Assembly (NCBI GenBank): GCA_914767715.1
Contig: OU612066.1
Location: forward strand, 39,346,283 to 39,406,282
Origin: Membranipora membranacea
Taxonomy: Eukaryota; Bryozoa; Gymnolaemata; Cheilostomatida; Membraniporidae
Length of the DNA: 60,000 bases
Reading direction: 5' to 3'
The position numbers were made by a program, and so were the translations under genes. Below are positions 31,422-44,100 of this stretch, in pieces. The notes under the pieces are model-generated. The model was not told where the DNA came from. It made no database searches and saw only the letters and a program-made list of their open reading frames with translations. The stretch's first letter is position 1, and every line of letters starts with the position of its first letter.

Positions 31422-34400
31422 ATGAAAATACTCTCTATTCTATTTATTGTGGTGGCTCTGCTAACATGTAAGTAACTTCACACATTCCTCATCTCTGTAT
31501 ACATACACAGTCAGGATGTCTGTATACATACAACTGGTCTGTATACAAACAACTGGTGTGTATACATACAGCAGGTCTGTATACATACAGCCGGTCTGTA
31601 TACATACAGCTGGTTTGTATACATACAGCCGGTCTGTATACATACAGCTGGTCTGTATACATACAGCCGGTCTGTATACATACAGCTGGTCTGTATATAC
31701 ATACAGCCGGTCTGTATACATACAGCAGGTCTGTATACATACAGCTGGTCTGTATACACACAGCTGGTCTGTAGACATACAGCTGGTCTGTATACATACA
31801 GCTGGTCTGTATACATACAGCCGGTCTGTATACATACAGCCGGTCTGTATACATACAGCAGGTCTGTATACATACAGCCGGTCTGTATACATACAGCTGG
31901 TCTGTATATACATACAGCCGGTCTGTATACATACAGCTGGTCTGTATGCATACAGCAGGTCTGTATACATACAGCAGGTCTGTATACATACAGCAGGTCT
32001 GTATACATACAGCTGGTCTATATACACACAGCTGGTCTGTAGACATACAGCTGGTCTGTATACATACAGCTGGTCTGTATACATACAGCCGGTCTGTATG
32101 CATACAGCCGGTCTGTATACATACAGCAGGTCTGTATACATACAGCTGGTCTGTATACATACAGCCGGTCTGTATACTTACAGCTGGTCTGTATACATAC
32201 AGCCGGTCTGTATACATACAGCTGGTCTGTATATACATACAGCCGGTCTGTATACATACAGCAGGTCTGTATACATACAGCTGGTCTGTATACACACAGC
32301 TGGTCTGTAGACATACAGCTGGTCTGTATACATACAGCTGGTCTGTATACATACAGCCGGTCTGTATACATACAGCCGGTCTGTATACATACAGCAGGTC
32401 TGTATACATACAGCTGGTCTGTATACATACAGCCGGTCTGTATAAATACAGCTGGTCTGTATACATACAGCCGGTCTGTATACATACAGCAGGTCTGTGT
32501 ATACATACAGCAGGTCTGTATACATACAGCCGGTCTGTATACATACAGCTGGTCTGTATATACATACAGCCGGTCTGTATACATACAGCTGGTCTGTATG
32601 CATACAGCAGGTCTGTATACATACAGCAGGTCTGTGTATACATACAGCAGGTCTGTATACATACAGCAGGTCTGTATACATACAGCTGGTCTGTATACAT
32701 ACAGCCGGTCTGTATACATACAGCTGGTCTGTATACATACAGCCGGTCTGTATACATACAGCAGGTCTGTGTATACATACAGCAGGTCTGTATACATACA
32801 GCCGGTCTGTATACATACAGCTGGTCTGTATATACATACAGCCGGTCTGTATACATACAGCTGGTCTGTATGCATACAGCAGGTCTGTATGCATACAGCA
32901 GGTCTGTGTATACATACAGCAGGTCTGTATACATACAGCAGGTCTGTATACATACAGCTGGTCTGTATACATACAGCCGGTCTGTATACATACAGCTGGT
33001 CTGTATATACATACAGCCGGTCTGTATACATACAGCTGGTATGTATGCATACAGCAGGTCTGTATACATACAGCAGGTCTGTATACATACAGCAGGTCTG
33101 TATACATACAGCAGGTCTGTATACATACAGCAGGTCTGTGTATACATACAGCAGGTCTGTATACATACAGCAGGTCTGTATACATACAGCCGGTCTGTAT
33201 ACATACAGCAGGTCTGTGTATACATACAGCAGGTCTGTGTATACATACAGCAGGTCTGTATACATACAGCAGGTCTGTATGCATACAGCTGGTCTGTATA
33301 CACACAGCTGGTCTGTAGACATACAGCTGGTCTGTATACATACAGCTGGTCTGTATACATACAGCCGGTCTGTATACATACAGCCGGTCTGTATACATAC
33401 AGCAGGTCTGTATACATACAGCTGGTCTTTATACATACAGCCGGTCTGTATACATACAGCTGGTCTGTATACATACAGCCGGTCTGTATACATACAGCCG
33501 GTCTGTGTATACATACAGCCGGTCTGTATACATACAGCTGGTCTGTGTATACATACAGCCGGTCTGTATACATACAGCAGGCCTGTATACATACAGTGGG
33601 TATACACAGACCGGTTGTATGTATACAGACCAGTTGTATGTACACAGACCGGCTGTATGTATACAGACCGGCTGTATGTATACAGACCAGCTGTATGTAT
33701 ACAAACCGGCTGTATGTATACAGACCAGCTGTATGTATACAATAGCTGGTCTGTATACATATAGTGGGCCTCTAGATTGATTGGTTATTATAATGTCTCA
33801 TCAATCATGCTGTCGGTGTTGGGAGCTGGCCTGAGATTTATTTACTTTTGCTTGTTGATGTATTTTCTGTAGACGCCCGGCCCGCTGTGATTGACTGGCC
33901 GGGTTTTCCGAGGGACAGCAGAGGATGTCTTAACCTTGCCTGTGCCGTGTACTGCCCCTGGGGTATGGCTGGGCCTGATGAGAATGGATGTACCACTTGT
34001 GCTTGCAGTAAGTTTTCAGCTTTTTTTATCAGCAGATATCAGCAGATATCAGCAGATATCCTTTTCCTTCTCTGACACTTTCTTTGCTCACGCAATATCA
34101 ATCTGAAATCCGTCACATCTCCATCGATCAAAAGTCAAAATTATTTTTATTTGTAGAGAAAAGTCCTTTTGACAGCATATTAACAGGATAAGAAAAGATG
34201 ACAGAAATAAGATATTACATCATACCTGCATTCAAATAACAACAAGAATAAATAGTGATCCGATATCTATCCGGTGTCTATCCGGTGTCTATCCGGTGTC
34301 TATCCGATATCTATCCGGTGTCTATATACTTTATATACTATTAATCTGATGGTAATAATATATCACATGTAAGGATTACTCTTACTAGTATATAAACCAA

Positions 34401-35527
34401 ACCAGTCAGCTGGTGGTACCCTCTGGCTGTGCACTTACAATTAAAGGGACAGATGACGTGATAAATCGAGGTTGTTTTTCAAGTAACAGCTTGTAATTTT
34501 TCTATAGGGTTGTCTTCTCCTTTCTCATGTAAACAAAACTCACAAAGCTCTAAAACTATTGTGTGGTACTACCAGAGAGGTTGGAGGTTTTACTAGTATT
34601 ACTGATAGAGATTTCTACATTGTTATGAGATATGTTATCAGAACAAGTCAACAGAATTATCTGATTACCTATGCAGAGGGGGGGGGGGTGTAGGGTTTAA
34701 TTACCTGATTACGCAGACTGTCTGATAATTTGATAACAAAGCGATATTAACTCAGCCTGATTTTCAGTCTAACTTAGACACCAAATATAAGGAACAGCTT
34801 GAAATATGAAAAGGAGCAGTCGGAAAATATCCAGTCAGCAAGTTATGGTTAAAAACATAATGCATTGTTCTAGCCAATTTATGCTTTTTCACCTTTCCAA
34901 ATATGAAAAGGTGCCCTCAAAAACACAATGAACGTCCTTACACCCAACGTCCTTACTTGCTTAGGGTTGTAAGACGTGTAAGGATGTAAGGACGAGAGAT
35001 TGTAGGGGTGAGGGGCTGTAGGGATGAGGGGTTGTAGGGATGAGGGGTTGTAGGGATGAGGGGCTGTAGGGATGAGGGGCTGTAGGGATGAGGGGCTGTA
35101 GGGACGAGGGGTTGTAGGGATGAGGGATTGTAGGGATGAGGGGCTGTAGGGCTGAGGGGATGTAGGGGTGAGGGGATGTAGGGATGAGGGGTTGTAGGGA
35201 TGAGGGGCTGTAGGGTTGAGGGGCTGTAGGGATGAGGGGCTGTAGGGACGAGGGGTTGTAGGGATGAGGGATTGTAGGGATGAGGGGTTGTAGGGATGAG
35301 GGGCTGTAGGGGTGAGGGGCTGTAGGGGTGAGGGAATGTAGGGATGAGGGGTTGTAGGGATGAGGGGCTGTAGGGATGAGGGGCTGTAGGGGTTTGGAGT
35401 TTTATATCATCAGTATTTTATATCTTCTTATCATAGAGAGTGTTCAGTTTCAAATTTTTGAGAACCATTCTAGCTAGCATCTCTTCTCTGTGTTTGTGCA
35501 GCAAAGAAGACTTTTGGGAATTCGTAG
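31422..35527 (+). CDS. Small secreted protein with one antistasin-type domain
   Basis: Exons 31422-31467, 33873-34007 and 35502-35527 give 68 residues with matching phase 1 joins. Exon 1 encodes a signal peptide (MKILSILFIVVALLT). Exon 2 holds a Cys pattern typical of antistasin-like protease inhibitors: C-LNLA-C-AVY-C-PWG...DENG-C-TT-C-A-C. The third exon, after a strong pyrimidine tract and TGTGCAG, adds only TKKTFGNS and a TAG stop; it is the least certain part. The family inhibits serine proteases such as factor Xa and trypsin in leeches and occurs in cnidarians and other invertebrates; the target here is unknown. Only one domain is present, where many relatives have two or more. Both introns contain large minisatellites. 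Confidence 0.68.
31510..33760. repeat. 19-nt minisatellite in antistasin-gene intron 1, inverted at its right end
   Basis: About 115 units of CTGTATACATACAGC followed by TGGT, CGGT or AGGT, with occasional GTGTATACATACAG length variants. From about 33605 to 33740 the units run in the opposite orientation (CAGACCGGCTGTATGTATA), then flip back. ATACAT/ATGTAT makes the unit nearly palindromic. Both strands are open in several frames, so it produces ORFs up to 718 codons that are not genes. Confidence 0.97.
34995..35392. repeat. 17-nt G-rich minisatellite in antistasin-gene intron 2
   Basis: About 23 units of GATGAGGGGTTGTAGGG with TTG/CTG variants. The G-runs spaced by short loops make G-quadruplex formation possible on the + strand. 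A short TATCCGGTGTC repeat lies upstream at about 34267-34322. Confidence 0.93.
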
Positions 35528-38127
35528 ATCAAAATCACACAGTGTTTCTATTTTCTGTTTCTAATTTCGAGCTATCAAGTTCAAAATGAATTATCAATGA
35601 CCTCAGAAGAAGGTTGTAACGTTGCTGTGTATGACTTTACTTATCATGTATTATCATAGTATTATAGCTAAACCATCAGATATATAGCGTTACCAGATAT
35701 AGGTTCTATTAGCTTCATATGATAAATGATAATAATATGATATCGGCACTAAAAGGGACATTTATTGGCTTTTCAATTCATCCATTTATCTTCAATAAGA
35801 GTCAATAGTTTGTCAATCATTAATTATTTACTAAAATAATGATTTGTCTGTTTAGAGACATAAATAGTAATTATATAAGGCTCTTCTAGTATAGTGAACA
35901 ATTAACACACATTTTTTTCATACCTCAGTATGTCAATTCTTTCTGAAGACTGGTTTACAGGTGAAGTACAATTGCACTAAGAGTTTTTGAGAAAGTGATG
36001 GATGGATGGATTTTATTACTATCACTGACAGCATTATTGAAAGAAAAAATGAGTCGCGAAATACAGTGTAATTGCTGGCACTTTGAATCAGCAAGAAAAA
36101 GCGAAGACACTTATGATGGTTGATGATTGTATACTCGTAAGATATTCACTAAGGTTTAAAGTCTGTGAACCAGGCTTTAAGGTCTGTGAACCAGGCTTTA
36201 AGGTCTGCGAACCAGGCCTTAAGGTAACATGTGATATATTCTGATATTTATAGAACACGGAGCAGCTGACGGATTTCCGATTTTCGCTCCTCATCTATCT
36301 TTAGTAACAGAAAACATCATCGGTGAAAGAACAATGACTAAGCATGGATATAAATATAATGATATGGTATATATAATAATATATGTATACGGCAAATAAG
36401 TGCCATCACATCCAATACAGGGCCGGTCACCAAAATCTCTCCCATTTTATTCAGTATTTTGCCACAATTTTTAGTTTATTCTCTTCAGACAATGTAATAA
36501 TTCATAAGGTGCCAATAAATTCAGAATATAGGAAGGATATAATATCAATCTGATCTGGTAATAAAACAATTAGCTCCATCACAAAACAATCGATCGTTTG
36601 TGATGCACAATCTTATTTTTTATTCTTGTGCATAAATGTTGAAAATTGGACCTCATGTCACCTCTATTTATCTGCTGCAGCTAAAATGAATATTGATTAG
36701 TTTTCATATAAATTAGTGTTTACCAATAGGTGTGTAGAGCCGTGTATTGTCTTCATCACAAGACAATCAATGAAGCGTCAGCAGCGGCAGCAGCGGCAGC
36801 ATTAGTGGGTATAACAGCAGCAGGGACAGCTGACAGGTATTATCAGGTGCTGCCGTCTGACGCTGTGTGACGCCGTGAGACACCGTGTGACGCCGTGTGA
36901 CGCTGTGTGACGCCGTGTGACTCTGTGTGACGTCGTGTGACACCGTGTGACGCTACAGACACATCTTACCATCTTACATCCTTCCTAAATTACCTTTTAT
37001 AGGACCAGGTTACTTTTAAAGTGGTAAGTGGTAATTTATTATACGTTGCGCCTTCCTTGACTGTTATTTACGCTTCGTCTTCTCTGATATTTTCATGATT
37101 CATGTTATTATGATTACCCCCAGATTACAAGCAGGCCACAGATTTTACTCAAATCTGGTTGATTATCCAGAAAATTTGGACTTTAGATTAATACACCATT
37201 ACGTATGAGGTTAATACACCATTACGTATGAGATTAATATAGTTGACTGTTTTTTATAAATTGGGGCTTTTGTTTTTTTGTTTGACTTTATATCAAATAG
37301 ATCCACATACCAAATTATTGTGATCGTAATTTACATTCACTTTGGGTGTGTAATATAAGAGTGTAGGGATGATCACATAAAATCTAACAACCTATGAAGA
37401 CCTGTACAATAGATTTGTATCAAGGGGTACTCCTTGCTTGTATGATAGACCTGTACAGTAGTCCTGTCCAATAGACCTTAAACGGCTGTGTTCTGTCTAT
37501 ATGATGTAACGTGATCATGTTATAATTCACACATTGCTGGTGTTGAGGTGGTGTTCATAGTTAATTTTAGAACAAATCAGGAAAATCTCTGTATACTGTA
37601 TAACATTGGTGATAATATATGAAGTGTTAGTTATAATGAAATAAGAGCTACCAAATATCTGAGCTTTCACTAAATTATAAGCACTCTATGTCAGGCCGTA
37701 TCTCTATATTCAATTGAATCTTATTATTGATCTAAGTCCTAATTTGATCAGGAACAAGATGATGAAAAGTTACACAAGTTTGCAGTAATCTTATTTTGTC
37801 TGGTAATGTCCAACTGTAATGTCTTACTGTAACTCAATCTAAGGATTTTTGGTTGAGAGTCCGGTCAAATTCAAAAACTCACTCGTCAGAAGATAAGACC
37901 AGCGTTCTGAAAGTGACAGTTTATATTTTGTTACAATATCGGAACTTCTGCCTGCTAATATAGAACATTATGCCTGTATGGCTCGAATATCATAATTAAA
38001 ATCATAATTAATATAAATTTTAAAATTCTATTTTACTAAGCTGCTGTAGAAAACTTATTAACAGCACGATATTGTGTACGCGGGCGGAGTAGAAGTATAT
38101 TCTCTCCTCTTCTTAGTGAGATCAGAG
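35528..38127. other. Intergenic region between antistasin-domain and acetyltransferase genes
   Basis: About 2.6 kb with a CAG/CGG-rich patch near 36775-36805 and a decamer array of GTGACGCCGT type at about 36851-36955. A 21-nt GGTCTGTGAACCAGGCTTTA-type repeat occurs three times at about 36159-36220. No gene, RNA or promoter that I can support. Confidence 0.55.
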
Positions 38128-41100
38128 ATGTCTGCCTCGGGGACAGCTCGAATAGTGAAAGAGTACATCAAGCGCGTAGAATCACATGACCTGGAGGAGT
38201 ATCCACAATGGGACGTACGGGTAAGTCTTATCTGTAAGTCTAATTTGTAAGTCTCATCTGTGACAGATTTTCTTTACAATGTCATCTATCTATAAATAAT
38301 GTTACATATACCGTATTACCTTATAAGGCACCGGCCTTATAAGTGAAGCGCCCTCCTCCGGAAAAATTAAAATGCTCCAGTTATAAGGCACCCAACAGTT
38401 ATAAGGCACCGTGCCTTATGAGTGAAGTATATCAGAATAACCTCATATTCACTGAAAAAAAGACCTGATATAGACATGTGTGACTCAGAGTCTGTAGACT
38501 TGTTGTGTGCACTCATGGGCTTACTGCACGTTTATTCTCTCACACCAGTTAAAGGAGAGTAGGTGGTAATAAATAAATAAATGAAGTAAATAGTTTTAGA
38601 AAATCTGTCCCCGGTGGGATTCGAACCCAGGATCTTGTGTTCTCAAAGCTGCTCAAATATAAAACTGCTTCAAATGATAGCCGCGCCTATATGCTCCACT
38701 CTTATAGACGCCTTCATATATAAAGAGACGCGCCCTATAGGTGAGGTATTGCGGTAGATTCCATTTAAAGGTTTTATAATAACAATTATCTCACAAGCGT
38801 AGTTCTAGCCTGTTCTCAGTCGCTGCACTTGCTCAGAGCACCTGCTCCGGATAGTAACTCTGCCCTCGTTATCACAGCTCATCCTGAACTGTTAATGACT
38901 TGTTTTGGGTGTGCCAAAGACGCATGTGTTTAGGCAGTGTCCATATATACGACTCAGCAGTCATACTCTTTGTCATGAGTATCTCTGGGCTGCGGCTAAA
39001 ACCTCACAGTGAAGTCAAAATGACAATGAAAGATAAATTAACTGAAAGGCGGGTGGGTCAGCCTTTTAATGGGCGAACCTTCATTCTCACAGTACAAAGA
39101 CGAGATAAGCTGACAATAAAACCGACTGGCAGGCTGGTGGTATGGCTGAAATCTTGGTTATAGCAGAGCTTGTTTACAGTATAAAAAGCAATAATGTGCG
39201 ATAATCAGGCAAACAGCTTAAAATTCCAAAATTATCAAAAGATTTCTGTAGCTGGCTTTTTTCGATGATTTGACTGCTGATTCTTTAGCTACAGCTAAAG
39301 CTTGATCAAACATCAATTTATTACCAAGGACTCTCGTGTACAGCCAATCATGGTCGATTAGTTATGAACATGCCGATGTGTGAGTCACTGCAGGGTTTTT
39401 TCCTCTTCTCAGAGAAATCAAAACAACTCAGAGATTTGCAGTACCAGTATATGGTATCAGTTGACATGCTATAAGTATAATCCTTTTTACCCCCCCCCCC
39501 CCCCCCCCCCATTCACATTTGCATATATAACAGGAGTCTTTGTGGAAAAAGCAAGCGCCCTATAACTCCCATTATAGTGGTAATTGGGTGAGATGATTAG
39601 GTGAGATGATTGGATAAGAGATGATGGAGTTAGATGGTGAGGTGAGTTTATCTAGTTGATGAGATGATATTGTGATGTATTGTATGTGTGATTGTAGATA
39701 CCTCTACCCAAGTTGCCGGTACCGAGTCTCAATCATACACTAGAGATGTACAGAAAAGTACTGAAGCCGATAACATCAGATGAGGAGTACGATAAGGCTG
39801 ATCAGCTCATTCACCAGTTCCTCACATCTGGTGGGGAGGGAGAAACTCTTCAGAGAAAGCTTATAGAGTTAGCTGAGACTACTGATAATTGGGTAAGATG
39901 TTAATTATAGATATGCCCGAACATGAACTCTGGAAAAAACAAATGAATGTCATCAAAGCAGAGTTGATAAATCACCCCTTCAAAATCTGTAGATGCAAAA
40001 GATTGAAGACTAACCCCTAGCAGGTAAAAGGGTTATATGCACCAATATCTCTAATAAACCAGACTGATGGTTTGGTAGATCTCAGGTTTGTCTGGGGAGA
40101 TATACTCGACCACATATTTAATAATAGGTGGGATAAACTAATTAGGGTCTATTAGTTTAGTCACTGACATCATCACTCTCAGCTTCAGTTGGACATATGC
40201 TTGTACACCCAGCAGCAGCAGCAGCTGCAGCGGCAGCGGCAGCGGCAGCGGAAGCAGCAGCGGAGGAGATATAATACTAATGTGCTGTTGGTGTTAGATG
40301 TTAGTGTTAGATGTTAGTGTTAGATGGTGTGTGCAGGAGATAAATGTATCTAAGGCCTCTGTATGTTAGATAGGCCTCTGTATGTTAGATAGGCCTCTGT
40401 ATGTTAGATAGGCCTCTGTATGTTAGATAGGCCTCGCGGTATGTTAGATAGGCCTCTGTATGTTAGATAGGCCTCTGTATGTTAGATAGGCCTCTGTATG
40501 TTAGATAGGCCTCTGTATGTTAGATAGGCCTCTGTATGTTAGATAGGCCTCTGTATGTTAGATAGGCCTCTGTATGTTAGATAGGCCTCTGTATGTTAGA
40601 TAGGCCTCTGTATGTTAGATAGGGGGATCATATAACAGATTTATATTAATCTAACACCGCCTATAAAAATAAGACTTTCATTGACTCAAACCTTCTCATA
40701 TTTCACACTTGATTATGTGCAGAGGTTTTCCACACAGCTGACCTGTTCCCACCATACTCAACATTGCTGCTGCTGATAGCTTCCTGTACTCGTCAGGTCA
40801 CACCTGTATAATATTAGTAACGGCTGCACACGGCGTAATTCAGCATTATGTTGTACTCACATCCACTGTGAAGAAGGTGTGTCCCTGTGGGGGTGTACCT
40901 GTGGGGGGTGTTCCGGTTACACCCACACTGTGAGGGGGTATACCGGGTTACACGCATACACTTTGGGTGGGGGTGTACCTGTGGGGGTGTTCCGGTTACA
41001 CCCACACTGTGAGGGGGTATACCGGGTTACACACATACACTTTGGGTGGGTGTGCACCTGTGGGGGGTGTTCCGGTTACACCCACAGTGTGAGGGGGTAT

Positions 41101-44100
41101 ACCGGGTTACACACATACACTTTGGGTGGGTGTGTACCTGTGGGGGGTGTTCCGGGTTACACCCACACTGTGAGGGGGTATACCTGGTTACACACATACA
41201 CTTTGGGTGGGTGTGCACCTGTGGGGGGTGTTCCGGTTACACCCACACTGTGAGGGGGTATACCGGGTTACACACATACACTTTGGGTGGGGGTGTACCT
41301 GTGGGGGTGTTCCGGTTACACCCACACTAGCCTTGTCACGTGTGACAAGGTTACACACACCCTGTGAGGGGGTGTCCAGGGTGTCCAGGGTGTCCAGGGT
41401 GTCCAGGGTGTCCAGGGTGTTTAGTCCTGGTCTAATAGATGACAGAGAGATCCAGCGGTGAAAGTATTTTTTTACTTTTCTGCTGACTCTCCATAAGCAG
41501 ATCACCTGTGACAGCTTCTGACACACCAGTGACAGCTAATGACAGGTTCTCTTGTATATATAGAGCTGTGAGTGAATACGTTCTATGATTGATAATAAGA
41601 TAATTTCTGTTAATGATTATTCAGGCTTATAAATGGTGGCTAGATGATATGTATCTGCTGAACAGTAGTGCCTTACCTATAAACTCTAATCCTGGAATGG
41701 TCTTCCCTAAAACTACATTCAGTGACAAGAACGAACAACTCCGGTCAGTTATAATACCAATAGTCAGCGTTGAGTTCTCAAACATGTAAATTATAAAATC
41801 TGATCTAGCTAGCTCTGATCTTACTAGATCAGATATAGTAAGTATTCTTTATTTGGAGCAGGAGCGAGTTGGCTGCACATCTATGGACTGTTTGTTTTAT
41901 ATTAATGATGATATCGACAGTGAGCATTAGCAGTGAATATAAAGATTTTGTGTTCAGAAGATAATTTTAAAATCAATTAATTTGGTGAGCATAGTGATTT
42001 GATTAGAGTTATGAAACCGATATAATTATTGTTTTCTTTGCAGACTCCACTCTCTTCTCTGAGTAAATGCGATTATAATATACCTGATTCCATGGGCAAT
42101 TATTGCACAAAACTAATTCAGCCTTAGTCTCACTAAAACCGATTAAGCATGTTTCATTTGTGTCCAACATAAGCTATCAGCTGAGAATAATAATAGTCGT
42201 GATTTAAGATCACGCCTCACTTGACATTTGCCCTCCGGCCATTTTGCTGTCGACGTCACGTCAAACCTCAAAATCAAATGACGATACTGAATAATATAAT
42301 CATCCTAACTCAATACTTTCAGTCAACAATTGTTTTTAGGCATCTAATTTATTGATTGATTTCTATTTCTATGATCTAGATTTGCTGCTAGGCTGGTGTC
42401 CGGAATTCTGGATTATAAAGTTATTATCGATGCGTAAGTGTACTCTCTTTATTATCGATACGTAAGTGTACTCTCTTTATTATCGATACGTAAGTGTACT
42501 CTCTTTATTATCGATACGTAAGTGTACTCTCTTTATTATCGATACGTAAGTGTACTCTCTTTATTATCGATACGTAAGTGTACTCTCTTTATTATCGATA
42601 CGTAAGTGTACACTCTTTATTATCGATATGTAAGTGTACTCTCTTTATTATCGATACGTAAGTGTACTCTCTTTATTATCGATATGTAAGTGTACTCTCT
42701 TTATTATCGATACGTAAGTGTACTCTCTTTATTATCGATACGTAAGTGTACTCTCTTTATTATCGATACGTAAGTGTACTCTCTTTATTATCGATACGTA
42801 AGTGTACTCTCTTTATTATCGATACGTAAGTGTACACTCTTTATTATCGATATGTAAGTGTACTCTCTTTATTATCGATACGTAAGTGTACTCTCTTTAT
42901 TATCGATATGTAAGTGTACTCTCTTTATTATCGATACGTAAGTGTACTCTCTTTATTATCGATACGTAAGTGTACTCTCTTTATTATCGATACGTAAGTG
43001 TACTCTCTTTATTATCGATACGTAAGTGTACTCTCTTTATTATCGATACGTAAGTGTACTCTCTTTATTATCGATACGTAAGTGTACTCTCTTTATTATC
43101 GATACGTAAGTGTACTCTCTTTATTATCGATACGTAAGTGTACTCTCTTTATTATCGATACGTAAGTGTACTCTCTTTATTATCGATACGTAAGTGTACA
43201 CTCTTTATTATCGATACGTAAGTGTACTCTCTTTATTATCGATACGTAAGTGTACACTCTTTATTATCGATACGTAAGTGTACACTCTTTATTATCGATA
43301 CGTAAGTGTACACTCTTTATTATCGATACGTAAGTGTACTCTCTTTATTATCGATACGTAAGTGTTACTCTTTATTATCGATGCGTAAGTGTACTCTCTT
43401 TATTATCGATCCGTAAGTGTACTCTCTTTATTATCGATACGTAAGTGTACTCTCTTTATTATCGATACGTAAGTGTACTCTCTTTATTATCGATACGTAA
43501 GTGTACTCTCTTTATTATCGATACGTAAGTGTACACTCTTTATTATCGATACGTAAGTGTACTCTCTTTATTATCGATACGTAAGTGTACACTCTTTATT
43601 ATCGATGCGTAAGTGTACTCTCTTTATTATCGATACGTAAGTGTACACTCTTTATTATCGATACGTAAGTGTACTCTCTTTATTATCGATACGTAAGTGT
43701 ACTCTCTTTATTATCGATGCGTAAGTGTACTCTCTTTATTATCGATACGTAAGTGTACTCTCTTTATTATCGATACGTAAGTGTACTCTCTTTATTATCG
43801 ATACGTAAGTGTACTCTCTTTATTATCGATACGTAAGTGTACTCTCTTTATTATCGATGCGTAAGTGTACTCTCTTTATTATCGATACGTAAGTGTACTC
43901 TCTTTATTATCGATACGTAAGTGTACACTTTTTGTTTTTGATGCGTATGTTTACTCTTTCCATTAACAATTGGTTGGTTGGTTCTAAACTGAACTAAACC
44001 TCATTTAGTTTAGTTCATTGATTGGTTAGATGGTTTATTTTGTGCTACGAGGTTTGGATATTTATATTGTTTCATGGACAGGGGATAATCAAAAGAATAT

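Noticed and set aside
31461-33764. Long ORFs (up to 718 codons) on both strands with VYRPAVCIQT-type repeats
   Set aside because: They come from the 19-nt minisatellite, which lacks stops in several frames on both strands. The stretch is an intron between two phase-matched exons.
40879-41526. Overlapping ORFs on both strands with [16 protein letters not shown] repeats
   Set aside because: Readings of the 81-nt minisatellite in intron 2.
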